This document shows positions 51,139 to 60,731 of a stretch of 64,000 bases of DNA, in pieces. Location: NCBI RefSeq assembly GCF_004115155.1, contig NZ_RDSM01000004.1, positions 124,001 through 188,000 of the forward strand, read 5' to 3'. The notes below the pieces were generated by a model, which saw only the letters and a program-made list of their open reading frames with translations, did no database searches and was not told the origin of the DNA. Position 1 is the first letter of the stretch. Each line of letters begins with the position of its first letter. A program made the translations under genes and the position numbers. Origin of the DNA: Granulicella sibirica (GTDB lineage: Bacteria; Acidobacteriota; Terriglobia; Terriglobales; Acidobacteriaceae).

Positions 51139-53592
51139 GTGGATAAGGTGTTGGATGACTTTCGCTATGCGGTCCGCAAGCTGAAGAAGTCGCCGGGCTT
51201 CGCTTTGACGGTCCTCTTGACCCTTGCTGTTGGAATCGGCGCAACCACGGCGATCTTCACGCTTGTTTATGACGTTCTTCTGAAGCCGCTTCCTTATCAT
51301 CACGCCGAGCAGCTCATCGTGATGGAAGAACAGGTTGCGGAGTTTCGCGATATCTACCCGACGCTGCCGATCAACGCGAATCATTTTGTGTTCTGGAGCC
51401 AGAACGCGCACACCATCCAATCGATGGCGGTGATGCAGGAGTCCTCCATGCCGCTTGGCGGCGGAGCTCGCCCGCTACGGATTGGGGTTTTGCGCACGAC
51501 GCCAGGCGTCTTTTCCGTACTCGACTCCTCACCGCTGCTTGGTCGTGCCTTCTCGGCCCAAGAGGCGCAACCGGGTCACGATCACGTCATCATCCTGATG
51601 GATCAGCTCTGGCGTCAGCAATACGGAAGTGATCCGGCGATCCTCGGAAAGAGCGTGTTGCTCAATGGCTTTCCCTATACGGTGATTGGCGTGATGGGGC
51701 CATCCTTCCACCTGCCCGTACTCGAGACGTTTGCGAGCGCGGATAGCACGCCTCCGCAACCTGCGGAGGCATTGGTGCCACTAGCCTTCGCCACCGAGCA
51801 ACTCCAAGAGAAGATGGGTGATTTCAATTATTTCGGGCTGGCCCGGTTGGTCCCGGGTGTATCTGCATTGCAGGCGAGTGCCGAGATCAACGCCCTGCAA
51901 GGTTCGATCATGCGTGGACTTGCCCCGGACGAACAAGGCACCCTCTCTGCGGTGGTGAGTCCGTTTCAGGGGGCGCTGGTGGGTAGCAATCGAACGCCAC
52001 TGTTGCTCCTGCTCTGTGCCGTTGCGGGACTGCTGCTTGTTGGCTGCGTCAACATCACCAATCTTCTACTGGCGCGAGCCGCGAGCCAGAAGCAGTCACT
52101 TGCGATCGCGGCTGCTCTTGGGGCAAGCCGCGCCGAGATCCTGCGCGTGGGGATGCGCGAGACGGTCGTCCTTGCCGCAGCCGGAGGAGCGCTTGGTCTT
52201 CTGCTCGCGGCCGGGATCATCCCGATGATGCAGCAGTATCTTCCTCCCGCGCTCGACTTCCGTGGCCCACTGCATCTCGACTGGGTCGGCGCGGCTTTTG
52301 CTGTTTCGTTGGCTCTGCTCACGGCCGTGTTCGCCGGCGCGGTCCCGGCGTGGAAGGCGGCCCGAACGGATCCTCACGAGGTCCTGCAAAGCGAAGCACG
52401 CTTAGGGAGCGAATCCTCCAGCAGTAAACGGCTGCGCAGAATCCTGGTTGGCGCGGAGGTCGGGGTGAGCATGGCGCTCGTCCTGATGACAGGTCTATTG
52501 ACGACAAGCCTCTTTCGACTGCTCCACGTCGATCGCGGTTTTGAGGCCAGCCATATTGTCACTGCGACTCTCAACCTTCCGCAGAAATCCTATGCGGATA
52601 AGAAAGCGCGTGCAGCCTTCTTCAAAGAGGCGACAGATCGCCTGACGCAGCTACCCGGCGTCGAAGGCGCTGCGGCAGTGAGTGTTTTGCCTCTTACGGG
52701 TGATTCATGGATCGACATGATTCGCGTCCCGGGCGACACCCGCCCCGCGATGCAGATACCCTCCGAACATTTTCGGTGGGTTACACCAGGTTATTTTGAC
52801 GTGATTCATCTTCCGCTGGTCGCGGGCCGCTTTCTGCAGCCTGGAGACGAAGGCAAGAACTATACCGTCCTCTCGGAGCTTACGGCGCGTACGCTTTGGC
52901 CGGGGAGAAACCCGATCGGTCAAGAATTTCATAGAGGCGGCCAGAGCGACACGATCTTTACCGTGGTTGGTGTCGCGGCGGATGCCAGAACCGTATCGCT
53001 CTCCAAGCCGGATCCGATGATGGTCTACATGCCCTATTGGTACCGGAACGATAACAGCGCAGGTCTGCTCGTGCGTACCCGCCAGGATTCGAGCACGATC
53101 GCGGATGCTATTCGCAAGAGCATCTGGAGCGTCGACCCGGAGGTTCCTGTTCCGGCGGTGAATACGATGAGTGGGGTCGTCGTGGATTCGCTCGCGAACC
53201 GGCGTTTCGAGCTGGATCTTCTGATCCTGTTCGCTATAAGCGCTTTGCTGTTGGCAGGTATCGGTGTCTTTGGGGTCGTCAACTATTCAGTCGTCCAACG
53301 CCAGAGGGAACTGGGTCTGCGACTCGCCCTTGGAGCACAGCGTGGAAATATCTATCGGTTGGTGTTGTTGGACGGTCTTTCGCCGGTGATGGCCGGAGGG
53401 ATCGCGGGTATCGCGGTAGCCTTCAGCTTTGCCCGTGTGCTGCAAAGCCTCCTCTTCCAGGTGACGGCCTACAACGCGGCGATTCTTTCCAGCTCGGTTT
53501 GCCTTCTCCTTGCTGTTGGCGTGGCCGCAAGCCTTTTGCCGGCTCGGCGTGCCGCTTCCACCGATCCGATGCAGGCGCTTAAACGGGAGTAG
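51139..53592 (+). CDS. ADOP-type ABC transporter permease (MacB/FtsX domains)
   Basis: 817 residues from GTG 51139 (GGAGG 6 nt upstream). Two MacB periplasmic core plus FtsX membrane units: TM1 in FALTVLLTLAVGIGATTAIFT, the MacB_PCD with YDVLLKPLPYHHAEQLI, three TM near residues 290-420 (LLLLLCAVAGLLLVGCVNITNLLLAR, PAWKAARTDPHEVLQSE), a second repeat from about 435, and a C-terminal TM trio (ELDLLILFAISALLLAGIGVFGVVNY, RRAASTDPMQALKRE). The ADOP group typically lacks an own ATPase gene. This copy lacks the N-terminal PadR-linked cytosolic domain seen in the 63-kb copy. Substrate unknown. Confidence 0.9.
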   Translation: MDKVLDDFRYAVRKLKKSPGFALTVLLTLAVGIGATTAIFTLVYDVLLKPLPYHHAEQLIVMEEQVAEFRDIYPTLPINANHFVFWSQNAHTIQSMAVMQESSMPLGGGARPLRIGVLRTTPGVFSVLDSSPLLGRAFSAQEAQPGHDHVIILMDQLWRQQYGSDPAILGKSVLLNGFPYTVIGVMGPSFHLPVLETFASADSTPPQPAEALVPLAFATEQLQEKMGDFNYFGLARLVPGVSALQASAEINALQGSIMRGLAPDEQGTLSAVVSPFQGALVGSNRTPLLLLLCAVAGLLLVGCVNITNLLLARAASQKQSLAIAAALGASRAEILRVGMRETVVLAAAGGALGLLLAAGIIPMMQQYLPPALDFRGPLHLDWVGAAFAVSLALLTAVFAGAVPAWKAARTDPHEVLQSEARLGSESSSSKRLRRILVGAEVGVSMALVLMTGLLTTSLFRLLHVDRGFEASHIVTATLNLPQKSYADKKARAAFFKEATDRLTQLPGVEGAAAVSVLPLTGDSWIDMIRVPGDTRPAMQIPSEHFRWVTPGYFDVIHLPLVAGRFLQPGDEGKNYTVLSELTARTLWPGRNPIGQEFHRGGQSDTIFTVVGVAADARTVSLSKPDPMMVYMPYWYRNDNSAGLLVRTRQDSSTIADAIRKSIWSVDPEVPVPAVNTMSGVVVDSLANRRFELDLLILFAISALLLAGIGVFGVVNYSVVQRQRELGLRLALGAQRGNIYRLVLLDGLSPVMAGGIAGIAVAFSFARVLQSLLFQVTAYNAAILSSSVCLLLAVGVAASLLPARRAASTDPMQALKRE

Positions 53593-53701
53593 CCGCAGGA
53601 AGTCTGCATGAACCGTTGTGTCCGCTTCCCCCGGAAACGCGGGCTTGGCTGCCTTTGTTCCCGAACGCGTGACCCTTCGGGGCGCTCCCGTAGACGTGCA
53701 A

Positions 53702-53731
53702 AAGCCGCGAAGCTTTGGAGCTCCGCGGCTT
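53702..53731 (-). terminator. Terminator of TonB receptor 3
   Basis: AAGCCGCG (53702-53709) and CGCGGCTT (53724-53731) form an 8-bp stem, extended after one mismatch by AGCT/AGCT, with a TTGG loop. On the minus strand it is followed by TTGCACG, so together with the stem end the run is TTTT. It lies 22 bases after the receptor stop (53754). Confidence 0.75.
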
Positions 53732-53753
53732 GTGATGTTCGGGTTCCTTTTGG

Positions 53754-56700
53754 TTAGAAGTGGAAGCGGGCAGAGAGTTGAGCCACGCGTGCATCCGGTG
53801 TCTCGGCTCCTGTTCCCGATCCTCCGAAGCGGGTGCTGGTGATCTGCCCGAAGCCGCTGCCGATGGTTGCATTCGGCTGGCCGTAGGCAGGAGTGTTGAG
53901 CGCGTTGAAGAGGTCGCCCCGGATGTCGAGAGAGGTCTCACGATAGAGCGTGAACTTCTTCGAGAGGGAGAGGTCGACGCGGTTGTAGCCGGGGCCGTAG
54001 ACGGCGTCACGTCCATAGCCGCCGTAGGCAGCGATGTCGGTGGCGCTGGTGGCGACCGGAGGATTGGTGAAGGCGCAGGGGTTGAACCAGGTTGCGACGG
54101 TGCCGGTCTTTGTGGCGCAGGTTACGCCTGTTCCCGGGTTCGCGAGGTTGGTGCTCCTGGCGTCGCCGACGCGGATGGCCTGCGCCTGGGCGGCTCCGTT
54201 GGTGGGGTCGTTGTTGGGTTGAACGATCTGGGGCTGGCCCGACTGAACGCGGAAGAGCGTGGTGAGGGACCAGCCGCCGATGAACGCATCCGCGACGTGC
54301 GACTTGTTCATGTACTGGCGGCCCATGCCGAAGGGCAGATCGTACTGGAGGTTGACCACGGCGCGATGCCGCGTGTCGGCGAAGGATGGGCCGTAATCGT
54401 AACCGTATCCGAGCTGACGCCAGTTACGGTAGCCCGATCCGGACTGGCCACTGGCGCCAAGCGGGAGGAAGGCATCATCGAGGTTCTTGGCAAAGGTGTA
54501 GGTCGCGAGCATGTAGAGACCGCGGCCCGCGCGGTGTTCCATGGTGGCCTGCACCCCGTTGTAGTTGCTGACGGCAGAGTAGGACTCCAGGCTGCTCGCG
54601 CCGAACTGGTTGAACGGACGCGCGGCCTGCACGTTCGCTCCGGGGGTAAGCAGCGTGGTGATCTGGTTTGCCTTCGGATTTGAGGTCAGGTGACGGCCGA
54701 GGTCGCCAACGTAGGCGAGCGTCACGGTGGTGTTGGGGGTGATCTGCTGCTGCAAGGAGAGGTTCATCGCCTCCGTGTAGGGAGTCTGGATATTCTTGGG
54801 ATACATGCGGAAGTCAGGCGTGGAGACGTAGTTGGAAAGACCGACCGCGATTGCCTGATTGAAGCCGTTCTCAAGCGTCACGCCATCCGTCGGGCATCCC
54901 GCCGTGGTGCATGCTCCGCTGGGGAGGTTGGAGGTGAAGAGGAAGGGTGCGTTGGCTCCGAGATTCGGAAAGAAGCCGACCGCTTCGATGCCGCCGAAGA
55001 AGATGCCGAAGCCTCCGCGCACGACGGTCTTCGGGCCGACCTCATAGGAGAAGCCGAAGCGAGGCGAGAAGTTGACCTTCTGCGCGTTCGCCAGGGAGTT
55101 ATTGCTGGTGTAGACAACGGGCACGTTGTTCGCGGCCAGCTCGGTGAGCAGGGCGGTGGGCAGCGTGTACTGCTTCGCGCCGTTGGGAAGGAGGAACTGC
55201 GCGGAGTTATTGGCGAAGTCGACGAGGAAGTTGGCCTGGCGGCTGTTGAGTTCTTCGACGGGCTGGAAGTACTCCCAACGCAAGCCTAGGTTCAGGGTCA
55301 GCTTCGGCATCGGCTGCCAGTCGTCCTGGACGTATGCGGAGCGATACCAGCGCTGGTTGCGCACGGTGGAGGAGTTGGAGATGGAGGCGCTCTCCATCTG
55401 ATCGGTGATCATGTCCGCCGCGCCGAAGCCCGTGGTGGAGGACTCGCCGGGGATCTGGGTGTACTTGCCGGTGTAGTTGAAGCCGCCACGCGATGCGGTG
55501 GGCTGCAGGGTCTGGACGCGGATGCGCTGGAAGTTTACGCCGACCTTGAGGGTGTGCTTTCCGATGACCTTCGAGACGTTGTCGAGAAGCTGTGCGACGT
55601 TCTCATACTCGTCGGTGGGCACATACTCGGGCGAGCCGAAGGACGTCAGGCCGCTGATGCTGAAGTTCGGGGTTCCGCCGTTGCCAGCCGAGAAAGGAAT
55701 GCCGCCGATACCGAGTTGCGAGGAGACATCGGTGTTGGCATAAGCCTGCTGGTATTTTGCGTTGATCCAGTTGTATCCGAAGCGGAGCTCGTTCGAGAGA
55801 GTGGGCGAGAAGAAGTGCGTTTCGCTGGCGGTGAAGTTGCGGCCCTTGTTGCTGATGCTGCCGTCGGAGCCGAAGCCGCCGCCATCGAGAATGCCGAAGG
55901 GCTGGGGGAAGGTCTGGGCTTCGTTGAAGACGCTGTAGCGAGAGAAGACCTGGTCGTGATCGCTGACGTTCCAGTCGACACGTCCGTCGTATTGGACGGT
56001 GTTGTCGCTTGCCGAGCTCTGGAAGAGGTAGTTGTTGTAGGTTTGACCGGCGACTCCGTAGTTGGGCGCAGGCAGAGCGTTCAGGACATTCTCAGAGACG
56101 CTGCTGAGCTGGTTCTGGCAGAAGACGTTCTGGCGGCCGTTGCACTGCTGCAGTACGGTGCCTGCTGAGCCAGGCTGGTAGAGGGTGCGGACGTTGTTGC
56201 CGGTGAGCGAGGGGCTGAGCAACTCGCTGAAGTCGCCAGTGCGCATGAGCGCGGTGGGCACGGAGTTGACGGAGGTCTGGCCGAAGATGATGCGGTTGGC
56301 TTCGACGTCACCGAAGACGAAGAGCTTGTTCTTGAGGATCGGTCCACCGAGGGTACCGCCGAACTGGTTCTGACGGTACTTCGGTACCGTGGTCTGGAAG
56401 TAGTCGCGCGCGTTGAGGATGTCGTTGCGCCAGTACTCCCACATGGAGCCGTGGATCTGGTTGGTGCCGGACTTGATGCTCATGTTGACGACCGCACCGG
56501 CGGCGCGTCCGAGTTCTGCGTTGTAGTTGCTGGTCTGGACCTTGAACTCGGCAAGCGCATCGGGGACGGGCTTGATGACGTAGGAGGCGCCGTTCGGGAT
56601 GTCGACGAGGACGGCGTTGTTGTCGACGCCATCGAGGATGTAGTTGTTCTGCTGCGAACGCTGGCCGTTTGCGGAGAAGTCACCCTTGTTCGCGCCGCGC

Positions 56701-57230
56701 GATCCCTGCTCGGCCGGGACGACGCCTGGGGTGAGCTGCGCGACAAAGATCGGATTGCGATTGAGGAGGGGCGTCTGGACGATCGCTTCAGCGGAAACGG
56801 TGGCGCCGGTGGAGGCTTCCTGGGTCTGGAGAGCGGGTGGCGCGGCGCTGACTTCGATGGTTTGATCGCTGGAAGCGATGCTGAGGGTGAGCGGCACTTC
56901 AATGCGCGCGCCTGCGGTAACGTTTACTGATTTTTGCTCAAAAGTACGGAAACCCGAGGCTGAGACGGTGAGGGTGTAGGTGCCGATCTTGATCGGGGTG
57001 AAGACATAGGAGCCGCTGTCGTCGGCGACGCGCTCGAGAGCGAAACCGTTCTGCTCGTTCGTGAGTTTCACGTGGGCTCCCGGTACGATCGCGCCTGTGG
57101 GATCGATGACCGTGCCAACGATGGAACCCTGGTCCATCTGCGCGAACGCCTGCGGCAGAGATCCGAGGATCAACAGCACGGCGAGAGAAAGCGCCAGCCT
57201 CCGGATTGTAAAAAACGTAGTAAAAATCAT
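53754..57230 (-). CDS. TonB-dependent receptor with carboxypeptidase-regulatory domain (Oar-like), 3
   Basis: Outer-membrane receptor, 1158 residues from ATG 57230 (AGGAGAAAC directly upstream), with a signal peptide (LALSLAVLLILGSLPQAFAQ). The regulatory domain has GSIVGTVIDPTGAIVPGAHV and GTYTLTVSASGFRTFEQ; the plug has AIVQTPLLNRNPIFVAQLTPG and QNNYILDGVDNNAVLVDIPNG. The barrel is long with many alternating strands and ends LSARFHF. It differs in sequence from receptors 1 and 2 in the plug. Neighbours are an ADOP permease (convergent) and a beta-helix protein (divergent), so no ligand can be suggested with confidence. Confidence 0.93.
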   Translation of the reverse strand: MIFTTFFTIRRLALSLAVLLILGSLPQAFAQMDQGSIVGTVIDPTGAIVPGAHVKLTNEQNGFALERVADDSGSYVFTPIKIGTYTLTVSASGFRTFEQKSVNVTAGARIEVPLTLSIASSDQTIEVSAAPPALQTQEASTGATVSAEAIVQTPLLNRNPIFVAQLTPGVVPAEQGSRGANKGDFSANGQRSQQNNYILDGVDNNAVLVDIPNGASYVIKPVPDALAEFKVQTSNYNAELGRAAGAVVNMSIKSGTNQIHGSMWEYWRNDILNARDYFQTTVPKYRQNQFGGTLGGPILKNKLFVFGDVEANRIIFGQTSVNSVPTALMRTGDFSELLSPSLTGNNVRTLYQPGSAGTVLQQCNGRQNVFCQNQLSSVSENVLNALPAPNYGVAGQTYNNYLFQSSASDNTVQYDGRVDWNVSDHDQVFSRYSVFNEAQTFPQPFGILDGGGFGSDGSISNKGRNFTASETHFFSPTLSNELRFGYNWINAKYQQAYANTDVSSQLGIGGIPFSAGNGGTPNFSISGLTSFGSPEYVPTDEYENVAQLLDNVSKVIGKHTLKVGVNFQRIRVQTLQPTASRGGFNYTGKYTQIPGESSTTGFGAADMITDQMESASISNSSTVRNQRWYRSAYVQDDWQPMPKLTLNLGLRWEYFQPVEELNSRQANFLVDFANNSAQFLLPNGAKQYTLPTALLTELAANNVPVVYTSNNSLANAQKVNFSPRFGFSYEVGPKTVVRGGFGIFFGGIEAVGFFPNLGANAPFLFTSNLPSGACTTAGCPTDGVTLENGFNQAIAVGLSNYVSTPDFRMYPKNIQTPYTEAMNLSLQQQITPNTTVTLAYVGDLGRHLTSNPKANQITTLLTPGANVQAARPFNQFGASSLESYSAVSNYNGVQATMEHRAGRGLYMLATYTFAKNLDDAFLPLGASGQSGSGYRNWRQLGYGYDYGPSFADTRHRAVVNLQYDLPFGMGRQYMNKSHVADAFIGGWSLTTLFRVQSGQPQIVQPNNDPTNGAAQAQAIRVGDARSTNLANPGTGVTCATKTGTVATWFNPCAFTNPPVATSATDIAAYGGYGRDAVYGPGYNRVDLSLSKKFTLYRETSLDIRGDLFNALNTPAYGQPNATIGSGFGQITSTRFGGSGTGAETPDARVAQLSARFHF

Positions 57231-57981
57231 GTTTCTCCTGAGTGGAACCCCGGGACGATCGTCGATCCCGGTGAATTTCGAGCGTGGTTTAGCGAACCCC
57301 GCGTGGACGCGAAGTGGGTTCAGGCCAGCCGAATTAGTTGAAAATGCGCTCCAGTTTCTCCACAGATCTGAAGGCATGCTTGTGAAAAGTTGAAACGTCG
57401 ATACTTAAGCTACTGCACTATTTCTTGGATGCGGCACTGCTCGGTTCCATGGTGATTGAAAACAGACGCAGCGTGCTTCCAAAACAGGCTGCAACTCGAT
57501 GTAAACGTTAACGCGCCGCGGCGCATCGACTACTCTATGACTCGCAACGAACGGTTGTCAAAGAGAGTGGATGAGCAGCACAGACCCATGGTGCATTTGA
57601 AAACCGCTGCCAAACGGTTCAGCCCCGCTCGCTGGCCCCCATCGGCAAGGTCTTTGTTGCAATGCCCCGAGTAATCTCTAGGATCCTTGCTCTGTATCGA
57701 AAGGAGGACGCTGGTCAGTTGTTCCGCCTGTGCGTCCCACGTCTCCCACGTTTGTGGACAGTGCCACCGTTTGGCAGACAACGCACGCTCTCCTATGACT
57801 GAGCGCAATTTCGATGGAAAACAGCGGCTATTTGGTCCGCGGTACCCTCTCGTCGTCAGTCGTTCTAAATACCTTCGGAACTCTGGTACACCCATCCGGT
57901 CGCGTGACTAGACGTCAGAGGTATGACCGCTACCCCGGATGACACAGGTGTTACATCGGACGAGGAATAGGGCTTTCCGCC
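57231..57981. other. 751-base gene-free region between divergent genes
   Basis: No convincing coding region on either strand. A near-palindrome GTAAACGTTAAC (57501-57512; 5 of 6 pairs) looks like a LacI-family operator, about 270 bases upstream of the TonB receptor start. The stretch is lower in GC than the neighbouring genes. It should hold promoters for both divergent genes; no clear -35/-10 pair was identified. Confidence 0.45.
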
Positions 57982-60570
57982 GTGTACCCCGATAAACAGA
58001 ACATGATTAACTTATGCCGTAAGACCACTGTAGTACTTGGAAGTTCCTTGAAGGGCTTGTTCAATTTGATTTCCTCAGGTCCCTCACTCGCCAGCTCGAC
58101 CCTCTCAGGGGTTCAGAGCGTCCACGATGCTGCAACTGTCTCGGGACGGCCTGGACGCACTCGGTCCTTTGCCGCCGCGATGTTCTTCATTCTGCTCCAT
58201 GCTGGTTTAGCTCATGCGGCCACGACTTATTACGTTGATAACAAGGCTGGATCCGATACGAACAATGGTCTTACAGCCGCGACCGCGTTCAAGACGATCG
58301 CAAAGGTGAATACCATTACGCCACTCCTCCAGCCGGGCGATCAGGTTCTGCTTCGTGCGGGAGAGCGCTTTACCGATGATTTCATTCACTGCGACAACCT
58401 GGTCAAAGCGACATCGACAACCACGCTGACGAGCAATCCGGCAGTTTGCTCCGGTACCTCAGGGGCCCCCATCGTATTTGGTAAGTACGCCTCAGGCTCC
58501 GACCCTATTATCGATGCCGCCGACCCGCTTGCGGGGCTTGTCTGGAGAGCACTCGGAAATGGAGTGTACTCGACACAACTGGCCGTCGCGCCCCAAAAGC
58601 TCTACATCGATAAGCTCACCGAGGCGCCTCAACTTATCCCGGTGCCGAACTTTGTAGGTAACTATGATTCACGAGGCGCCACGACCTATGAGCCATGGGA
58701 TTCGGTTCTTGACCCCTCCACCGGTCTCTACCAGATGAATGGAGGAAATACACCCCAGACCGCCACCATTGGAGTTCTTGGGCTAGGTGGAGTTTGGGAA
58801 AGCCCCTACGCCACGAGCGCCGCCGCTGGCGGCCAGACCTCGCAGGTCTTCTCGCCTACCAACACGGGTCTGCAAAACGTTGAGGTGATTGGAGGAGGAT
58901 CGGTTTCCTTCTCGCTCTATGGTGGAACTGGTTATCCTGCGAGCTTTACCTTTTCTTCAATAGGTGGGGGTTCGATTGGCGGCGTCGCCTGTGAAGTGGA
59001 CGGCACAGTCACATCGATCTCTGGGGTACCGGCAAGCGTGACTTACAACGTAAATCGTGGATGCAGCTCGATCCCGACTCTTACAGCCATAGCAGCAACT
59101 GGCCGTGGCCTCAAGTTCTTCGGGCGAGTCGATAGCGGAAGCTTCTACTATGCGTCGACCTCTCAGAACGGCGCCCTGGCGAACGAACTCTACGTCCATC
59201 TTGCTGATGGATCTGATCCCTCACACCACACGTTCTACGCGACGCACAGATCGTACGGGATCCTTCTGCGCGGAGTGAACTACGTGTCCGTGACACACAT
59301 TCAGTTTGCCCACCAGCTCAAGAGCGGCGTGATGTCCTTCCCGTATTCGAGTTCCACGACTCCCGGGATGTACTGGACGAACGAGAACATCACTATCTCG
59401 CATGCGACTTGCTGGAACACAGGCGATACCGTCAGCGACACGCTGGCATGGGGCTATAACACCAGCAGGACTGCAAATCTGGAAGCCTGCGTGGTTCTTC
59501 GCGCATCAGGCGACACGGATCCCCACCTGGTGCGCGGCAATTCGATCTCCGATAGCTGGTCGGGAATGATCGATACCTACTACGGCCGGGGCGACACGTC
59601 GCATGCGAACTTTATCCTCTCGGGAATTGACGGCACCAGGACCATCGGGGGCGTGACCTCGAACTACCCAGTTATCCAGTACAGCTATGGACGCAGCCAC
59701 AACGCAGCATGCATTCGATACGGCCAGGCAGGTCTGATGCGAGACGCGCTTTACCTCAACAAGGGCGGCATCGTCAGCAACAATGAATGCACGGACAACG
59801 CAGTTGGAAACATATTCTTCGGCGCTACGGCAGGTGGACAGGCGTCTCATAACTTTATCCATGACAGTCTTGGAGAAGGTATTCAAGCTGGCGGCAATTC
59901 CACGAGCGTTCCTGACGCAAGTTCCTATGAAGCTCAGGTCTTCGATCACAACGTCATTGCCAATCTTGGATTCAGCGCGACGCTTTCTCTTTACAACGGC
60001 ATCGATATCAACAATGGATTGGAAGGTAGCAATTACCCCTACATCTCTGATGTCCATGTCTTCAACAACACGATCGTCAACACCGCCTCAGCTTGCGTGA
60101 CGCTGGAGATGAACGTTGTGGCGGCACATGTCCACGAGAATGTGTGTGCGCAGAGCGCGAACTACTTCCCGGCGGGTTGGATTTGCCCAAACTGCATTAC
60201 GACAACGAACAACGCGGCGGGAATCTTCGTTCGTGTGGCTTCGATGCAATATGCGAAGCCGATGGACTGGCACAACAACGTATGGCAGAACCAGGGTGGA
60301 CCTGTGAATTCGTGGGTCATCTACAACGTGCAGAATACCTTCTCCCAGCGCGGAACTTGCAGCAACATCACGACGTTCCTCAACAAGAACAACGCCTCTG
60401 CTCAACTGGAGCCTACATCCTTCTGCACTGCGACCCCGGGGTTCGAGAATGCTTCCGGCAACGACTTTAGGCTGCTATCGTCGTCGCCGCTCAGGGCCGC
60501 AGGGACTGGTGGCAGTGATGTCGGGGCGCTTGCCTTTGGAGCCTCCATGTTCCCTGTTGGGCCCAGATAG
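57982..60570 (+). CDS. Secreted right-handed parallel beta-helix protein
   Basis: 862 residues from GTG 57982 (ATG at 58003 also possible). Export signal is internal, about residues 60-79 (RTRSFAAAMFFILLHAGLAHA), after a long N-terminal stretch, so the true start may be later. The mature protein opens TTYYVDNKAGSDTNNGLTAATAFKTI, the usual start of exported beta-helix proteins, followed by PGDQVLLRAGERF. Repeats rich in Asn and hydrophobic residues follow (NYVSVTHIQFAHQLKSGVM, ILSGIDGTRTIGG, EAQVFDHNVIANLG), fitting a parallel beta-helix. It is probably a polysaccharide lyase or glycosidase, or an adhesin; no active-site motif was assigned. A strong bidirectional terminator follows. Confidence 0.8.
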   Translation: MYPDKQNMINLCRKTTVVLGSSLKGLFNLISSGPSLASSTLSGVQSVHDAATVSGRPGRTRSFAAAMFFILLHAGLAHAATTYYVDNKAGSDTNNGLTAATAFKTIAKVNTITPLLQPGDQVLLRAGERFTDDFIHCDNLVKATSTTTLTSNPAVCSGTSGAPIVFGKYASGSDPIIDAADPLAGLVWRALGNGVYSTQLAVAPQKLYIDKLTEAPQLIPVPNFVGNYDSRGATTYEPWDSVLDPSTGLYQMNGGNTPQTATIGVLGLGGVWESPYATSAAAGGQTSQVFSPTNTGLQNVEVIGGGSVSFSLYGGTGYPASFTFSSIGGGSIGGVACEVDGTVTSISGVPASVTYNVNRGCSSIPTLTAIAATGRGLKFFGRVDSGSFYYASTSQNGALANELYVHLADGSDPSHHTFYATHRSYGILLRGVNYVSVTHIQFAHQLKSGVMSFPYSSSTTPGMYWTNENITISHATCWNTGDTVSDTLAWGYNTSRTANLEACVVLRASGDTDPHLVRGNSISDSWSGMIDTYYGRGDTSHANFILSGIDGTRTIGGVTSNYPVIQYSYGRSHNAACIRYGQAGLMRDALYLNKGGIVSNNECTDNAVGNIFFGATAGGQASHNFIHDSLGEGIQAGGNSTSVPDASSYEAQVFDHNVIANLGFSATLSLYNGIDINNGLEGSNYPYISDVHVFNNTIVNTASACVTLEMNVVAAHVHENVCAQSANYFPAGWICPNCITTTNNAAGIFVRVASMQYAKPMDWHNNVWQNQGGPVNSWVIYNVQNTFSQRGTCSNITTFLNKNNASAQLEPTSFCTATPGFENASGNDFRLLSSSPLRAAGTGGSDVGALAFGASMFPVGPR

Positions 60571-60624
60571 AAAGGACGGGCTCTGCATGGAAGTGACGTT
60601 GAAGCGCTTAGCGTAGGAACTATG

Positions 60625-60664
60625 AATGGTACTGGGCCAGCACAATCGCTGGCCCAGTACCATT
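60625..60664. terminator. 17-bp perfect hairpin between convergent genes
   Basis: AATGGTACTGGGCCAGC (60625-60641) pairs perfectly with GCTGGCCCAGTACCATT (60648-60664) with a 6-nt loop. It lies between the stops of the beta-helix gene (60570, plus) and ADOP permease 2 (60732, minus), and is the strongest hairpin in the window. A short T-run follows on the plus strand (TTTAA). Confidence 0.85.
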
Positions 60665-60731
60665 TAACGCAATCCCGGCTATTTTGGCGGCGTTGTCCAT
60701 GGCCAGAGCTTCCGAGACCTCCCTGTGCGGG

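Noticed and set aside
47480-57397. AGTTGAAACG found upstream of two TonB receptors (47480-47489 and 57388-57397)
   Set aside because: Only 10 bases, at very different distances from the starts (16 and 158 bases); a chance match is likely.
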